Below, one piece after another: positions 16,691 through 25,089 of a stretch of 64,000 nucleotides of DNA. The notes below the pieces were generated by a model. The model did no database searches, was not told the origin of the DNA, and saw only the letters and a list, made by a program, of their open reading frames with translations. Source of the DNA: Pseudanabaena sp. lw0831 (GTDB lineage: Bacteria; Cyanobacteriota; Cyanobacteriia; Pseudanabaenales; Pseudanabaenaceae); assembly GCF_016584665.1 (NCBI RefSeq), contig NZ_BBJB01000056.1, positions 1 through 64,000 of the forward strand. Direction: 5' to 3'. Position 1 is the first letter of the stretch. Each line of letters begins with the position of its first letter. The position numbers and the translations under genes were made by a program.

Positions 16691-19600
16691 ATGGAAAAGC
16701 AGTTAATTAGCCAGATTTTAGATACATACTGTACCCAAAGTCATCAAGGTCTATTTTTGCTCAGTATGCCTACGGGGTTTGGCAAAACCCATAGTGTTTT
16801 AGACTTTATCTATAAGAATTACCGTGATTTTGCTAGACAAGGCAGAAAAATTTTCTTTGTTACTAATCTCAAGAAAAACTTGCCTTGGAGAGATTTGCAA
16901 AAGCGTTTTGATGGGGATAATCTTCAAGAAGAGTTTAAAAAGCATGTTTTATTCATCGATAGTAACGTTAACACTATTAAAGCAAATCTATTATCAATAG
17001 AGGATGACATCCCAAAGAGGTATACACAAACACCTCAGTATAAAGAGCTAGTTAAATGTTTGAAGCTAGCAAAAAATATGGACAAAGAGGTTGTGGATTA
17101 TGCAAATCTCAAAATAGAGAGCGAGCTAGAACCAGAATTTCGTAGATTGATTGAACAAGAACTAAGAGATAAAAAAAATTTCAAAGATAAACCATCGCGT
17201 TTACGAGCTATCAAAGAAGATCGAGAATATCAGTGGATTGGAAAGCTTTATCCAGCCATATTTACTGATGAAAAAACAGTGATATTTCTTAGCATCAACA
17301 AATTTATTGTTAAAAATTCGACTTTAATCGAAGCATCTTATTCATTTAAAGAACATCTCAAAAAAGGATCTTTAATCTTTATTGATGAGTTCGATAGCAC
17401 TAAAGAAACTATTCTACAAAACATTATCGAATCAGGGATTAAGAATCGTATCGATCTTATTGATTTTTTTGTTGATATTCATAACCACTTAACCCAGATA
17501 CAAGACCCTAAAAATATCACTAAAAAATCTGATTGGTGGATTAAAGAATCCTCTGGTAAAAAATGGATACCACCTGATGAATTACTTCAAACATTGAGAA
17601 CAAAATCTCAAAATATTTTTAAAAAATATGACCTGCAACACAAATGTAAATCTGATGGAGAAGAGTTCAACAGAAAAAGGAACTTTTTATTTTATGACTA
17701 TAAATTTTATAGCATCTTAGATGCAAAGAAGAAAATTGTTGTTGTTACAGATACTCAGGGGAATATAAATTGGATTCGTACTTGTGATAATGACATTACG
17801 AATTCTGCTGATAATACCTTCATCGATATACGCTCCTTACTTATTGAGCTTAGTAGCTTTTTAACCTATTTTCAAAAAGGGATTAGCTATTTGTCTCAAA
17901 ATTATAAACATTTAAAAGATGAGGGCAAACTAGATAAAGAGCTTTTTGCATTCGAGTTTGCCGTTAAATCCTTACTTCATCATTTCAATGTTGATGACAA
18001 AGACATAGATTTATTGGCTAATAAAATTGTTACTGGAGAGGTCGTATATAAATCACCTCAAAAAGATCTTAAGAAACTATCTCCATTTTATGAGAGTGGA
18101 TTTTCTTATTTCAGCATTATTGATAAAGAAGATCATGATACTTTATCAAAGATTCAAATGATCGAATTCGATCAAACTCCTGAATCATTTTTAGTTGATA
18201 TTTGCAAAAAAGCTATGGTTGTAGGTATTTCGGCAACAGCTAATATAAATTCAAATATTGGCAATTATGATATTGAATATTTAAAAAGCTCGTTGAATGA
18301 ATTATTTTTTGAATTGCAGAATAATGAGATTGCAAGCCTTCAAAAAGCTTATGAAGAAAGTACGAATGGATATAATCGTCTAACTATTAAAGCTGGTTTT
18401 ATTGGTGGCAAATCCCTTGAAGAATCTAAAGTAAATTTGGAACGAGTTTTTGATGACCAAGCAATAGTTAATGATATATATGGAAAATTAAAATTTGAGA
18501 TAGGAAATAAGGAAGATGGAGATAATTCCATTGAGTTTGTCTTTGGTCGTTATGCCAAAATTTTGACGGCATGGAAATATTTTTTAGATAATCATGACTG
18601 TCATGGATTTTTGTGCTTATTAAATAAATTACCTAAAAGAAAAGATCCACAACTTGATTTGGATAAAATCATCGAATATGCTGAGGATTTACTGGATGAT
18701 GATGAATCTACAGATATAGTTGATGATATCTCGAACGTAATTGTTATACTCTCAAGTGAGAATTTTGATAGGGAAAAAGAAAAATTATTAAATGACTTAG
18801 CTAATGGTAAGCGTCGATTTATTATTTCTACTTATCAAACAGTGGGGTCGGGGCAGAACTTGCAATTTAAAATCCCGCAAAATATTCAACCAATACATAC
18901 CAATAATCGAGATAAAGATGAGTATATGGATATTAATGCCATATATTTAGATAAGCCCACTCACCTAATGGTTGCTTTAAATTATGGTAGTGTTTCAGAA
19001 TCTGATCTCATAAAATATATATTTCAATTAGAATTCTTACGAGAAGCAGGAGACATTTCTCCTAAAGAGTTCAAAAGTGAACTTACAAGAGCTTTTAGAA
19101 TATTTTTAAAAGAACCATCAAATAATTACTCTAAAAGATATTTGTATAAGACCAATGCCTACTCTAGTTTGCTAAATAAATTTATTATTCAGGCGATTGG
19201 TAGAATTTGTCGAACCAATATGAAGGCGGATAAAATTCACATTTTGGCTGATATTACGATTAAAGAACATCTTAATAATGTATCTTTGCCAAAAAACATG
19301 ATCTTAATACATGAATATAATGCTCTTGTCAGCGCAGCATCTTTAAACAGTGATATTCCCGATTCACATAATAACTGGATAGATTTGGAAAACAAAGCTT
19401 CGCATGTAAGTTGTAAAACTGCTAGTTACATAAATCAAAGGCTTTTATATGGTTCTTGGTCTGAAGATAGTAAAGAAGAATGGCTAGAAATACGTCAACA
19501 AGTTTTAAGGCAGCCAACAGTTATTGATGATTCTCAATTGATTGATCGTTGGAAACCTCTTTATTTACAACTTCCTATACCAAATAATTTCTATTACTTT

Positions 19601-20161
19601 AATAGACCGAGTGATAGTAATGTGGAAATCTCTTTCTCTAATACAGATTTTACTCTGCTGGATGAGACTACTGTTCGTCTGTCGGAATTAATGAAAATAG
19701 ATTCCTTCTATAAATTGTTTATTAAGAATGGATGGGCAACATCATTTTTGCCTTCTAAGTATATGCTTACGCCTCCAATGTTCAATGATATTTATAAAGG
19801 AGCATTAGGAGAAGTTTGTGGCAAACATGTCTTTGATGAGTTAAATATACCTTTAATTGAGCTAGATGTTAATGAGTTTGAAGTCTTTGACTTTAAAACC
19901 GAAAAAAATGTATATATAGATTTTAAGTTTTGGAGTGGGGCATTTATACGAGATGCTGAAGATGAAATAAGTAAGATTCGCAATAAAATGGAGAAGATTA
20001 AAGCGAATAAAATTATGATTATTAATATTCTTGCTCCAAAGGATCAACCATTTAAAGTGAAAATCCAAAAGGATATATCAATCATTGAGATCCCGTATTT
20101 GTATAGAGATAATAGCATCGACAAAGAAGCAATTAACTTCATTTTAGGAGAAATAAATTAA
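16691..20161 (+). CDS. SF2 helicase with C-terminal PD-(D/E)XK-like nuclease domain (putative defence gene A)
   Basis: A 1156-residue protein. The start is ATG 16691, with GGGGGA just upstream; a TTG four codons earlier is less likely. Helicase motifs visible: Walker A SMPTGFGKT (25-33), Walker B IDEFD (232-235 for DEFD), motif III GISAT (SAT 514-516), RRFIISTYQTVGSGQN (about 707-723), and motif VI QAIGRICR (834-841). The long 200-residue spacing between motifs I and II and the QxxGRxxR form resemble DinG/XPD-type enzymes, but the Fe-S cysteines are absent. Residues of about 1036-1156 look like a restriction-endonuclease fold: GEVCGKHVFDEL with Glu1041, EVFD with Asp1067, and YIDFKFW with Asp1077 and Lys1079. 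The gene is A+T-rich without HIP1 octamers and is coupled to the next gene by TAATG. An anti-phage nuclease-helicase is inferred. Confidence 0.82.
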   Translation: MEKQLISQILDTYCTQSHQGLFLLSMPTGFGKTHSVLDFIYKNYRDFARQGRKIFFVTNLKKNLPWRDLQKRFDGDNLQEEFKKHVLFIDSNVNTIKANLLSIEDDIPKRYTQTPQYKELVKCLKLAKNMDKEVVDYANLKIESELEPEFRRLIEQELRDKKNFKDKPSRLRAIKEDREYQWIGKLYPAIFTDEKTVIFLSINKFIVKNSTLIEASYSFKEHLKKGSLIFIDEFDSTKETILQNIIESGIKNRIDLIDFFVDIHNHLTQIQDPKNITKKSDWWIKESSGKKWIPPDELLQTLRTKSQNIFKKYDLQHKCKSDGEEFNRKRNFLFYDYKFYSILDAKKKIVVVTDTQGNINWIRTCDNDITNSADNTFIDIRSLLIELSSFLTYFQKGISYLSQNYKHLKDEGKLDKELFAFEFAVKSLLHHFNVDDKDIDLLANKIVTGEVVYKSPQKDLKKLSPFYESGFSYFSIIDKEDHDTLSKIQMIEFDQTPESFLVDICKKAMVVGISATANINSNIGNYDIEYLKSSLNELFFELQNNEIASLQKAYEESTNGYNRLTIKAGFIGGKSLEESKVNLERVFDDQAIVNDIYGKLKFEIGNKEDGDNSIEFVFGRYAKILTAWKYFLDNHDCHGFLCLLNKLPKRKDPQLDLDKIIEYAEDLLDDDESTDIVDDISNVIVILSSENFDREKEKLLNDLANGKRRFIISTYQTVGSGQNLQFKIPQNIQPIHTNNRDKDEYMDINAIYLDKPTHLMVALNYGSVSESDLIKYIFQLEFLREAGDISPKEFKSELTRAFRIFLKEPSNNYSKRYLYKTNAYSSLLNKFIIQAIGRICRTNMKADKIHILADITIKEHLNNVSLPKNMILIHEYNALVSAASLNSDIPDSHNNWIDLENKASHVSCKTASYINQRLLYGSWSEDSKEEWLEIRQQVLRQPTVIDDSQLIDRWKPLYLQLPIPNNFYYFNRPSDSNVEISFSNTDFTLLDETTVRLSELMKIDSFYKLFIKNGWATSFLPSKYMLTPPMFNDIYKGALGEVCGKHVFDELNIPLIELDVNEFEVFDFKTEKNVYIDFKFWSGAFIRDAEDEISKIRNKMEKIKANKIMIINILAPKDQPFKVKIQKDISIIEIPYLYRDNSIDKEAINFILGEIN

Positions 20162-22398
20162 TGATTACTATTACCAACCGTTTGCAAATTCTATTTAACA
20201 TTGAAGCTATCGAACGCGATTTTATCTTCATCAGACTCAGTAGAAAAACAAAAGAGAATAAGTGGGTAGGAGCTTCACAACTTGACTCTCTTTTTGGAAA
20301 AGAATTCATGGCTGTAGCAACTCTATTTATAGATAACAAATATGCCTATGCAATGTTCAAAAAAATTACAAATAAAAAGCCCGTAGATATTTATACATTA
20401 ATATCAAAGGCTAGAGACTCCAAACTATTTGATGATGATACTGCTATAACAAAAGTAATACCTGTAGACAATAAAGAGCGCACTGATGGTTATATTCGAG
20501 GTGCTTGGTTAGTACAGATTTTATTTAACTATCTTGCATCATCTAAATCTCGATACGAAAAGTATCAATTTTGTAATCTTACAGGTTCACTTTTTGTAGT
20601 GTTTCAAAGTCCACATAGAAAAGGACATTTAGATATAGCAAAAATAAAAATAGATGCGAAAGATGAAGATTGGTTTCTAAATGTTAGTATTGTGCGATAT
20701 CGCTTGTTATCAGATATAAAGATTGAGTTGGCAAAGATAAAAGATCCCAAACGAAAAGATCAATTAGAGAAAGCTCTAAAAAAGCCTTATTATAGATTAG
20801 AAGGAACTACTTCTACTTCCACTTTCAGAAGACATCTTCCAAGTGATGGCGAACTTGATATTAATTCGACTTATGTTGAGTGTGGCAAAACTAATGAAAA
20901 GGCATCATTGCCATTTCTCGAATTTGGTAGTGTCGAGGCTTTTAATAAAAGTCGAGCGGGTATCTTCCATAATATTTTTAATCTAGCCCAAAAAGATTTG
21001 TCCGAATATATTTCTATTGACTTGTTAGGACGAGATGCTGTTGATTACTGTGAGCTTAAAAATTCGCTAATCAAAGATCCTACACAGATGAACCTTATAT
21101 TAGCTGATCAGAAGATTCACATTGTAGACAAGGTTGGTAGTGAGGAATCTAGGGCTATAATTGATAATTCAAAAGAAATTATCATGAAAGAGTATCGTTT
21201 ACCATCTGAGATAATTACCATTGGGAATGAAGATAAGCCTAACAAACTGAATATAAGAATAATCCATGAAAAGTCTTACTACACAAAGAATAATATGGAA
21301 GAAGAGTATAAATACTCAGATCTAGATCTAAGTATTTATAGGCAGAACATTACTATTGAATCTTTAAAACTTCAAAATAAAAATATTAAGAATATTTTAG
21401 AAACAAGTGTTAAAGAACTGTTAATTAAAAAAGATATCAGTGACCTTAAATTTAGTTTGTTTAAATGGTCTAATTTAGGTTTATCTGGTACTTGGACTTT
21501 TGCGGCTTGGGATGAAGATGAAGAGAATGTTATCTTTATGGAAATTCTTCACGATGGTCAGTTTAGTTTTTCTAGGCGTTCTCAGGATTGCGATCTCTTC
21601 AATATTTCTCAATTTGATGCATATTTAGAGTATATGTCTTACAAGAAATCCGATACAAAAGAATCGGCTACTTATGATGAAGATGATGTGAACCAAAAAA
21701 GGAAAAAGAAACCTAACTTAGAAGGTTTGGTTATTTCTAACGAAGGGGATATAAACCAAATCTTTTCAACGCAGGAAATTACTTTGCCTGATTTAAAAAA
21801 AATACATACTCTTCTTTCAGAGAAAGAGGTGTTATTCCCAGAAGAAATTTCTACAGGATATGTTCTTTCGGAGATAGTTCAACAATTTTTAAAAACATAT
21901 TCTGTTTCCTCACAGCAAGGTTTTAATAGCTTACTAGATGAACTTAAAGAATTTGGCAGTAATACAGTAGACAAAAATGAGTTTTATAAATTGATTGGTA
22001 AACACCTCAGTAAATCTGGAAAAGCAGCAAAGGGTAAAGATCCTGAAAAACTCAGAGATTATTTCTGGGAAATGTATGGAGTTAGATTTATTTTTCCTAA
22101 AGACAATCGAAGTAAAGAAGAAATATTTGACGCTACAGTTGATATTAAGTACTTTGGCGAGACTGATAATGAAGCTTATTACTTTGTTGGCTGTAGTAAA
22201 GCAAGCATACAATCTTCTCTAAAAGATTCTTGTCACTTACGTAAAATTGTTTCAGTCAATAAAGACTCGAAACTAGTGTTTCAACAGCTACTTCCCACAA
22301 TGGATGTTGATTTTGTAAGAACTGGTCAAAGTACAGTTATTCCTTTTCCGTTTAAGTACATTAGAGAATATATGGCAATGAACAAACAAAAGAAATAA
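20161..22398 (+). CDS. Large unassigned partner of the helicase-nuclease (putative defence gene B)
   Basis: A 745-residue protein starting at ATG 20161, which overlaps the stop of the helicase gene by one base (TAATG), so the two are translationally coupled and probably work together. I recognise no domain. It is soluble, Lys-rich and mixed alpha/beta. Visible landmarks are VASQL-like N-terminal strands, a possible dimer or nucleic-acid surface around YYRLEGTTSTSTFRRHLP (residues of about 217-234), SGTWTFAAWDEDEENVIFMEILHDG (about 442-467), a charged linker with KRKKKP (about 515-521), and a C-terminal domain with FWEMYGVRF and YYFVGCSKASIQSSL. A prokaryotic Argonaute/pPIWI-RE-like partner is conceivable, since those pair with helicase and nuclease, but no PIWI catalytic motif is seen. 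Composition matches gene A and not the host. Confidence 0.75.
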   Translation: MITITNRLQILFNIEAIERDFIFIRLSRKTKENKWVGASQLDSLFGKEFMAVATLFIDNKYAYAMFKKITNKKPVDIYTLISKARDSKLFDDDTAITKVIPVDNKERTDGYIRGAWLVQILFNYLASSKSRYEKYQFCNLTGSLFVVFQSPHRKGHLDIAKIKIDAKDEDWFLNVSIVRYRLLSDIKIELAKIKDPKRKDQLEKALKKPYYRLEGTTSTSTFRRHLPSDGELDINSTYVECGKTNEKASLPFLEFGSVEAFNKSRAGIFHNIFNLAQKDLSEYISIDLLGRDAVDYCELKNSLIKDPTQMNLILADQKIHIVDKVGSEESRAIIDNSKEIIMKEYRLPSEIITIGNEDKPNKLNIRIIHEKSYYTKNNMEEEYKYSDLDLSIYRQNITIESLKLQNKNIKNILETSVKELLIKKDISDLKFSLFKWSNLGLSGTWTFAAWDEDEENVIFMEILHDGQFSFSRRSQDCDLFNISQFDAYLEYMSYKKSDTKESATYDEDDVNQKRKKKPNLEGLVISNEGDINQIFSTQEITLPDLKKIHTLLSEKEVLFPEEISTGYVLSEIVQQFLKTYSVSSQQGFNSLLDELKEFGSNTVDKNEFYKLIGKHLSKSGKAAKGKDPEKLRDYFWEMYGVRFIFPKDNRSKEEIFDATVDIKYFGETDNEAYYFVGCSKASIQSSLKDSCHLRKIVSVNKDSKLVFQQLLPTMDVDFVRTGQSTVIPFPFKYIREYMAMNKQKK

Positions 22399-22416
22399 GT
22401 GTTCAGTTTAGTATTT

Positions 22417-22442
22417 AGGCAAGGGGCTTAAGCCCCTTGCCT
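22417..22442. terminator. Palindrome between convergent cassette and bciB
   Basis: A perfect 26-bp palindrome AGGCAAGGGGCTT/AAGCCCCTTGCCT, 18 bp after the stop of gene B and just beyond the bciB stop. It probably terminates both transcripts. Confidence 0.6.
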
Positions 22443-22455
22443 GATTGCCTGAATA

Positions 22456-23652
22456 TTACACTTTTGGTAATTGGTACTGGGCGATGATTCGCTTGGCGAA
22501 TTCGGGAACGTGAGCTTCTAACTTTTTAGGATAGTTGCGGCGCACATATAGAAAATTACGAACAAAATGGGAATCGATGGAAAATCTGCCATATTCCAAA
22601 CCTTTGGGACCGACTTTATTAACGACAAAACTAATGATCCATGCTAGCCAAATTGGAATTGTCATCGCATTGTCGTAAGCAGAAATACCTTGCTGCACAG
22701 CCGCACGGCGATCGCCACTAGAGATAACAGGCTGAGTCTGCAATTGATCCTTGATTAGTTCCAGCATCTCTTTGCCCGTCTCGTTACGCACTACGATCCA
22801 TTGCCAGCCAAAGGTTGCGCCCATGTAGCCCACCACGATATCAGCGAGAGCATTAGTGTAGTCAAAGCAGGTCATGCAAGAAGGTGCAAACACATCCTTG
22901 AGTTCTTTAGTATTTAACCCAAAGAACGGGACTTGCTCGGTAGATCCATCGGAATGCCTAAAATGCACATTAAAGTCCTGCATGAATTCGTAATGCACGA
23001 CGGTTTCAGGCGATCGGCTAGTGGTGTCGAGAAATTTCTGTAAGCCCGATCGCGTCACATTATCCGTACAAGGTGTACCCAATACATAGAGCTTCTCTAG
23101 ACCAAGTTCTTTCTCGACCGTGCGTAACGCTTGAATCTGGCAACCCACCCCGATCGCTAATAATCTCTTGATGCCCGACTGCTCGATTTGCTCCAATACG
23201 GAAAGGTTCGGCGAAAGAGTGGGTTTATTGACCCGCGCAGCCAAGATTTCCTCGCGAGTACGAGCAATTATCGGCTGGGGCTTGAAGCGATCGTCTTTAC
23301 TCGATTGCACACAGACTACACCTTCAACTAAGCCACGCTCTAGCATCTCGATCGCTAGCGTTGACACAATCCCTGTCCATTGTGCACCCTCGATCGGTTC
23401 AGTTTTACGGGCGGCGATCATTTCTTGATGTACGCCGAAATATAATTCTTGTTCATTATCAAGATCGCGCGATCGACCGTGGGACTGAGTTTCGAGTTCG
23501 TCAATATGCTGCGTGATAAATGCACAAGCCTCTTTGACATAATGAATGTAATAGGTATCACAGAGACCGCATTCACTGCACAGTTCTTTGGCAGGGCGAC
23601 GCTGGACATCTCCAAGAGCTTTTGCCTTGCGATGGGATGGGACAACCGACAT
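22456..23652 (-). CDS. bciB: Ferredoxin-dependent 3,8-divinyl (proto)chlorophyllide 8-vinyl reductase
   Basis: A 398-residue member of the FrhB/FdhB family, close to cyanobacterial Slr1923-type proteins. It reduces the C8 vinyl group during chlorophyll a synthesis with electrons from ferredoxin. The N-terminal iron-sulphur motif CSECGLC (Cys25, Cys28, Cys31) is present, as is a second cysteine group in APSCMTCFDYTNALADIVVGYMG (about residues 256-262). Between them lie flavin-binding FrhB regions (LLAIGVGCQIQALR, LYVLGTPCTDN). The only paralogue it could be confused with is the 7-hydroxymethyl chlorophyll reductase of plants. This is a strong marker of an oxygenic phototroph. Convergent with the helicase cassette. 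Confidence 0.92.
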   Translation of the reverse strand: MSVVPSHRKAKALGDVQRRPAKELCSECGLCDTYYIHYVKEACAFITQHIDELETQSHGRSRDLDNEQELYFGVHQEMIAARKTEPIEGAQWTGIVSTLAIEMLERGLVEGVVCVQSSKDDRFKPQPIIARTREEILAARVNKPTLSPNLSVLEQIEQSGIKRLLAIGVGCQIQALRTVEKELGLEKLYVLGTPCTDNVTRSGLQKFLDTTSRSPETVVHYEFMQDFNVHFRHSDGSTEQVPFFGLNTKELKDVFAPSCMTCFDYTNALADIVVGYMGATFGWQWIVVRNETGKEMLELIKDQLQTQPVISSGDRRAAVQQGISAYDNAMTIPIWLAWIISFVVNKVGPKGLEYGRFSIDSHFVRNFLYVRRNYPKKLEAHVPEFAKRIIAQYQLPKV

Positions 23653-23740
23653 TTTGCTATTTCTGACTAGATGGATCTAGCTAGATCATATCTTTTTTGG
23701 GCTATTGGCGAACTTAGGAATGCAATGCACAAAGCCCTAA

Positions 23741-23775
23741 AAACTGTACCGCCCGCGAAGGGGGCGGTACAGTTT
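23741..23775. repeat. Intergenic hairpin upstream of bciB
   Basis: A 14-bp perfect stem AAACTGTACCGCCC/GGGCGGTACAGTTT with a 7-nt loop, between bciB and the kinase gene. Confidence 0.6.
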
Positions 23776-23802
23776 CTGGTTCTGTTTTTTAATTGTGCCG
23801 AC

Positions 23803-23838
23803 GCATGTAGAGGCAATTCATGAATTGCCTCTACATGC
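23803..23838. repeat. Palindrome with core GCAATTCATGAATTGC
   Basis: A perfect 36-bp palindrome: GCATGTAGAG outside the conserved core. It lies just downstream of the minus-strand kinase stop at 23850. Confidence 0.75.
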
Positions 23839-23849
23839 ATCGCTTTATT

Positions 23850-24932
23850 TTAAAGTGGAATTGAAATACAAAGATTTGTACCAATATTTTCTTGGCTTTG
23901 AATGTCTATATTGCCGCCATAAAATTCAACTAAAATCTTCGCTAGAGTTAAGCCTAGTCCCATACCCTGTTGTTCATAAAATTGGCGCTCAAATTGCATA
24001 AATGCACCGATATCAACGATTTGGGAATCAGTCATGCCGCGCCCGCTATCCTTGATATTAAATATCCATGCACTGTCAGTAACCTGACTACTGAGAACGA
24101 CCTTACTACCCTTTTGGGAATATTTGAAGGCATTATCAATTAGCTCTCCAGTAATTTTAGTTAAGTCTTCTGACGAAATTGTGAGATCGAATTCCGCAAG
24201 ATCTAGCTCTAAGTCATCTAGGCGATCGCATGACTTTGCCTTACGCTTGCTCAGAGTAGTTATCATCATTTTGCTATTGCAAGGATATGTCGAGGTAAAT
24301 CTGGTCATACCTTGCGATCGCATGACTATTAATCGGCTGTAGAGCAAATAGTTTTGGATCAGTCGATAGAGACGATCGGCAGATTGATGAATACCATCAG
24401 CATATTCATGAACTTCAGATGGCAGTAGCTCTTCGCTTTGCATCATCATCAACTCTGACAGTCCCATGATTCCTGAAAGTGGAGTCTGCAACTCGTGGGG
24501 CAGAGATAGGGTAATGCTAGTCCGCAACGCTTCCATTTTCTCTTCAAAGCGTTTTTCGATAGCTTTTTGTTTACCGAGACGTACAGCGATCGCTTCTAGT
24601 AATTCATCTTTGGTGCAAGGCTTTTCTAGATAATCATCAGCACCTAAAGCCATGCCCCTACGGCTACTGCGCCGATCCATCATCGAGGTCAAAAAGAGAA
24701 AAGGGACAGTACTTAAGGTTTTATCTTGACGTAATTGCTCGAGGACTTCATAACCGTTGAGGATGGGCATCATTACATCACAAAGAATCAAATCAGGATG
24801 TCTTTGGCTTGCCAGACTTACTCCTCTTTCCCCATTTTCGGCAGTAATTACGTCAAACCCCTCCACAGAAAGCAAATCTTCTAAAGAATCGCGAATTAAG
24901 TCTTCATCTTCGATGACTAATATGCATGTCAT
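23850..24932 (-). CDS. Receiver-histidine kinase hybrid protein (2)
   Basis: A 360-residue soluble protein with an N-terminal receiver domain (ILVIEDEDLIRDSL, phospho-Asp in LILCDVMMP, Lys in YLEKPCT). A HisKA region with the phospho-accepting His in SLPHELQTPLSGIMGLSELM (about residues 147-160) follows. The HATPase domain has N-box LIDNAFKYS, G1 DSGRGM and G2 MGLGLTLAKILVEFYGG. No sensor or membrane segment exists, so it acts inside a phosphorelay, using the receiver as input. It lies 157 bp downstream of a kinase with the same architecture and probably belongs to the same pathway; the stimulus is unknown. Confidence 0.9.
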   Translation of the reverse strand: MTCILVIEDEDLIRDSLEDLLSVEGFDVITAENGERGVSLASQRHPDLILCDVMMPILNGYEVLEQLRQDKTLSTVPFLFLTSMMDRRSSRRGMALGADDYLEKPCTKDELLEAIAVRLGKQKAIEKRFEEKMEALRTSITLSLPHELQTPLSGIMGLSELMMMQSEELLPSEVHEYADGIHQSADRLYRLIQNYLLYSRLIVMRSQGMTRFTSTYPCNSKMMITTLSKRKAKSCDRLDDLELDLAEFDLTISSEDLTKITGELIDNAFKYSQKGSKVVLSSQVTDSAWIFNIKDSGRGMTDSQIVDIGAFMQFERQFYEQQGMGLGLTLAKILVEFYGGNIDIQSQENIGTNLCISIPL

Positions 24933-25005
24933 ACTTTTTGTTCGTTTTTATTCAGATATTACCCATTTAACATTATGGGCGATCAGCAAAGTAGATATTA
25001 TAGCG

Positions 25006-25064
25006 ATTGACACTTTATCCAAAAGAGAGTCGCGGCGCGACTCTCTTTTGGATAAAGTGTCGAT
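25006..25064. repeat. Long hairpin between the two kinase genes
   Basis: A nearly perfect 29-bp stem with arms ATTGACACTTTATCC and AAAAGAGAGTCGCG and almost no loop. A second small hairpin TGTGGGGCATAGCCCCCACA follows at 25064-25083. It separates the two kinase cistrons and may lower expression of the second. Confidence 0.65.
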
Positions 25065-25089
25065 GTGGGGCATAGCCCCCACACCACTT

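Noticed and set aside
20953-20970. HEPN RNase motif (R-x4-H) in gene B
   Set aside because: R265-AGIF-H270 fits the spacing but there is no supporting helical-bundle pattern or second element; such short matches occur by chance.
20161-22398. Gene B as a pPIWI-RE or Argonaute protein
   Set aside because: The helicase-nuclease context fits, but I see no PIWI catalytic or R/E signature. Left as a hypothesis for a profile search.
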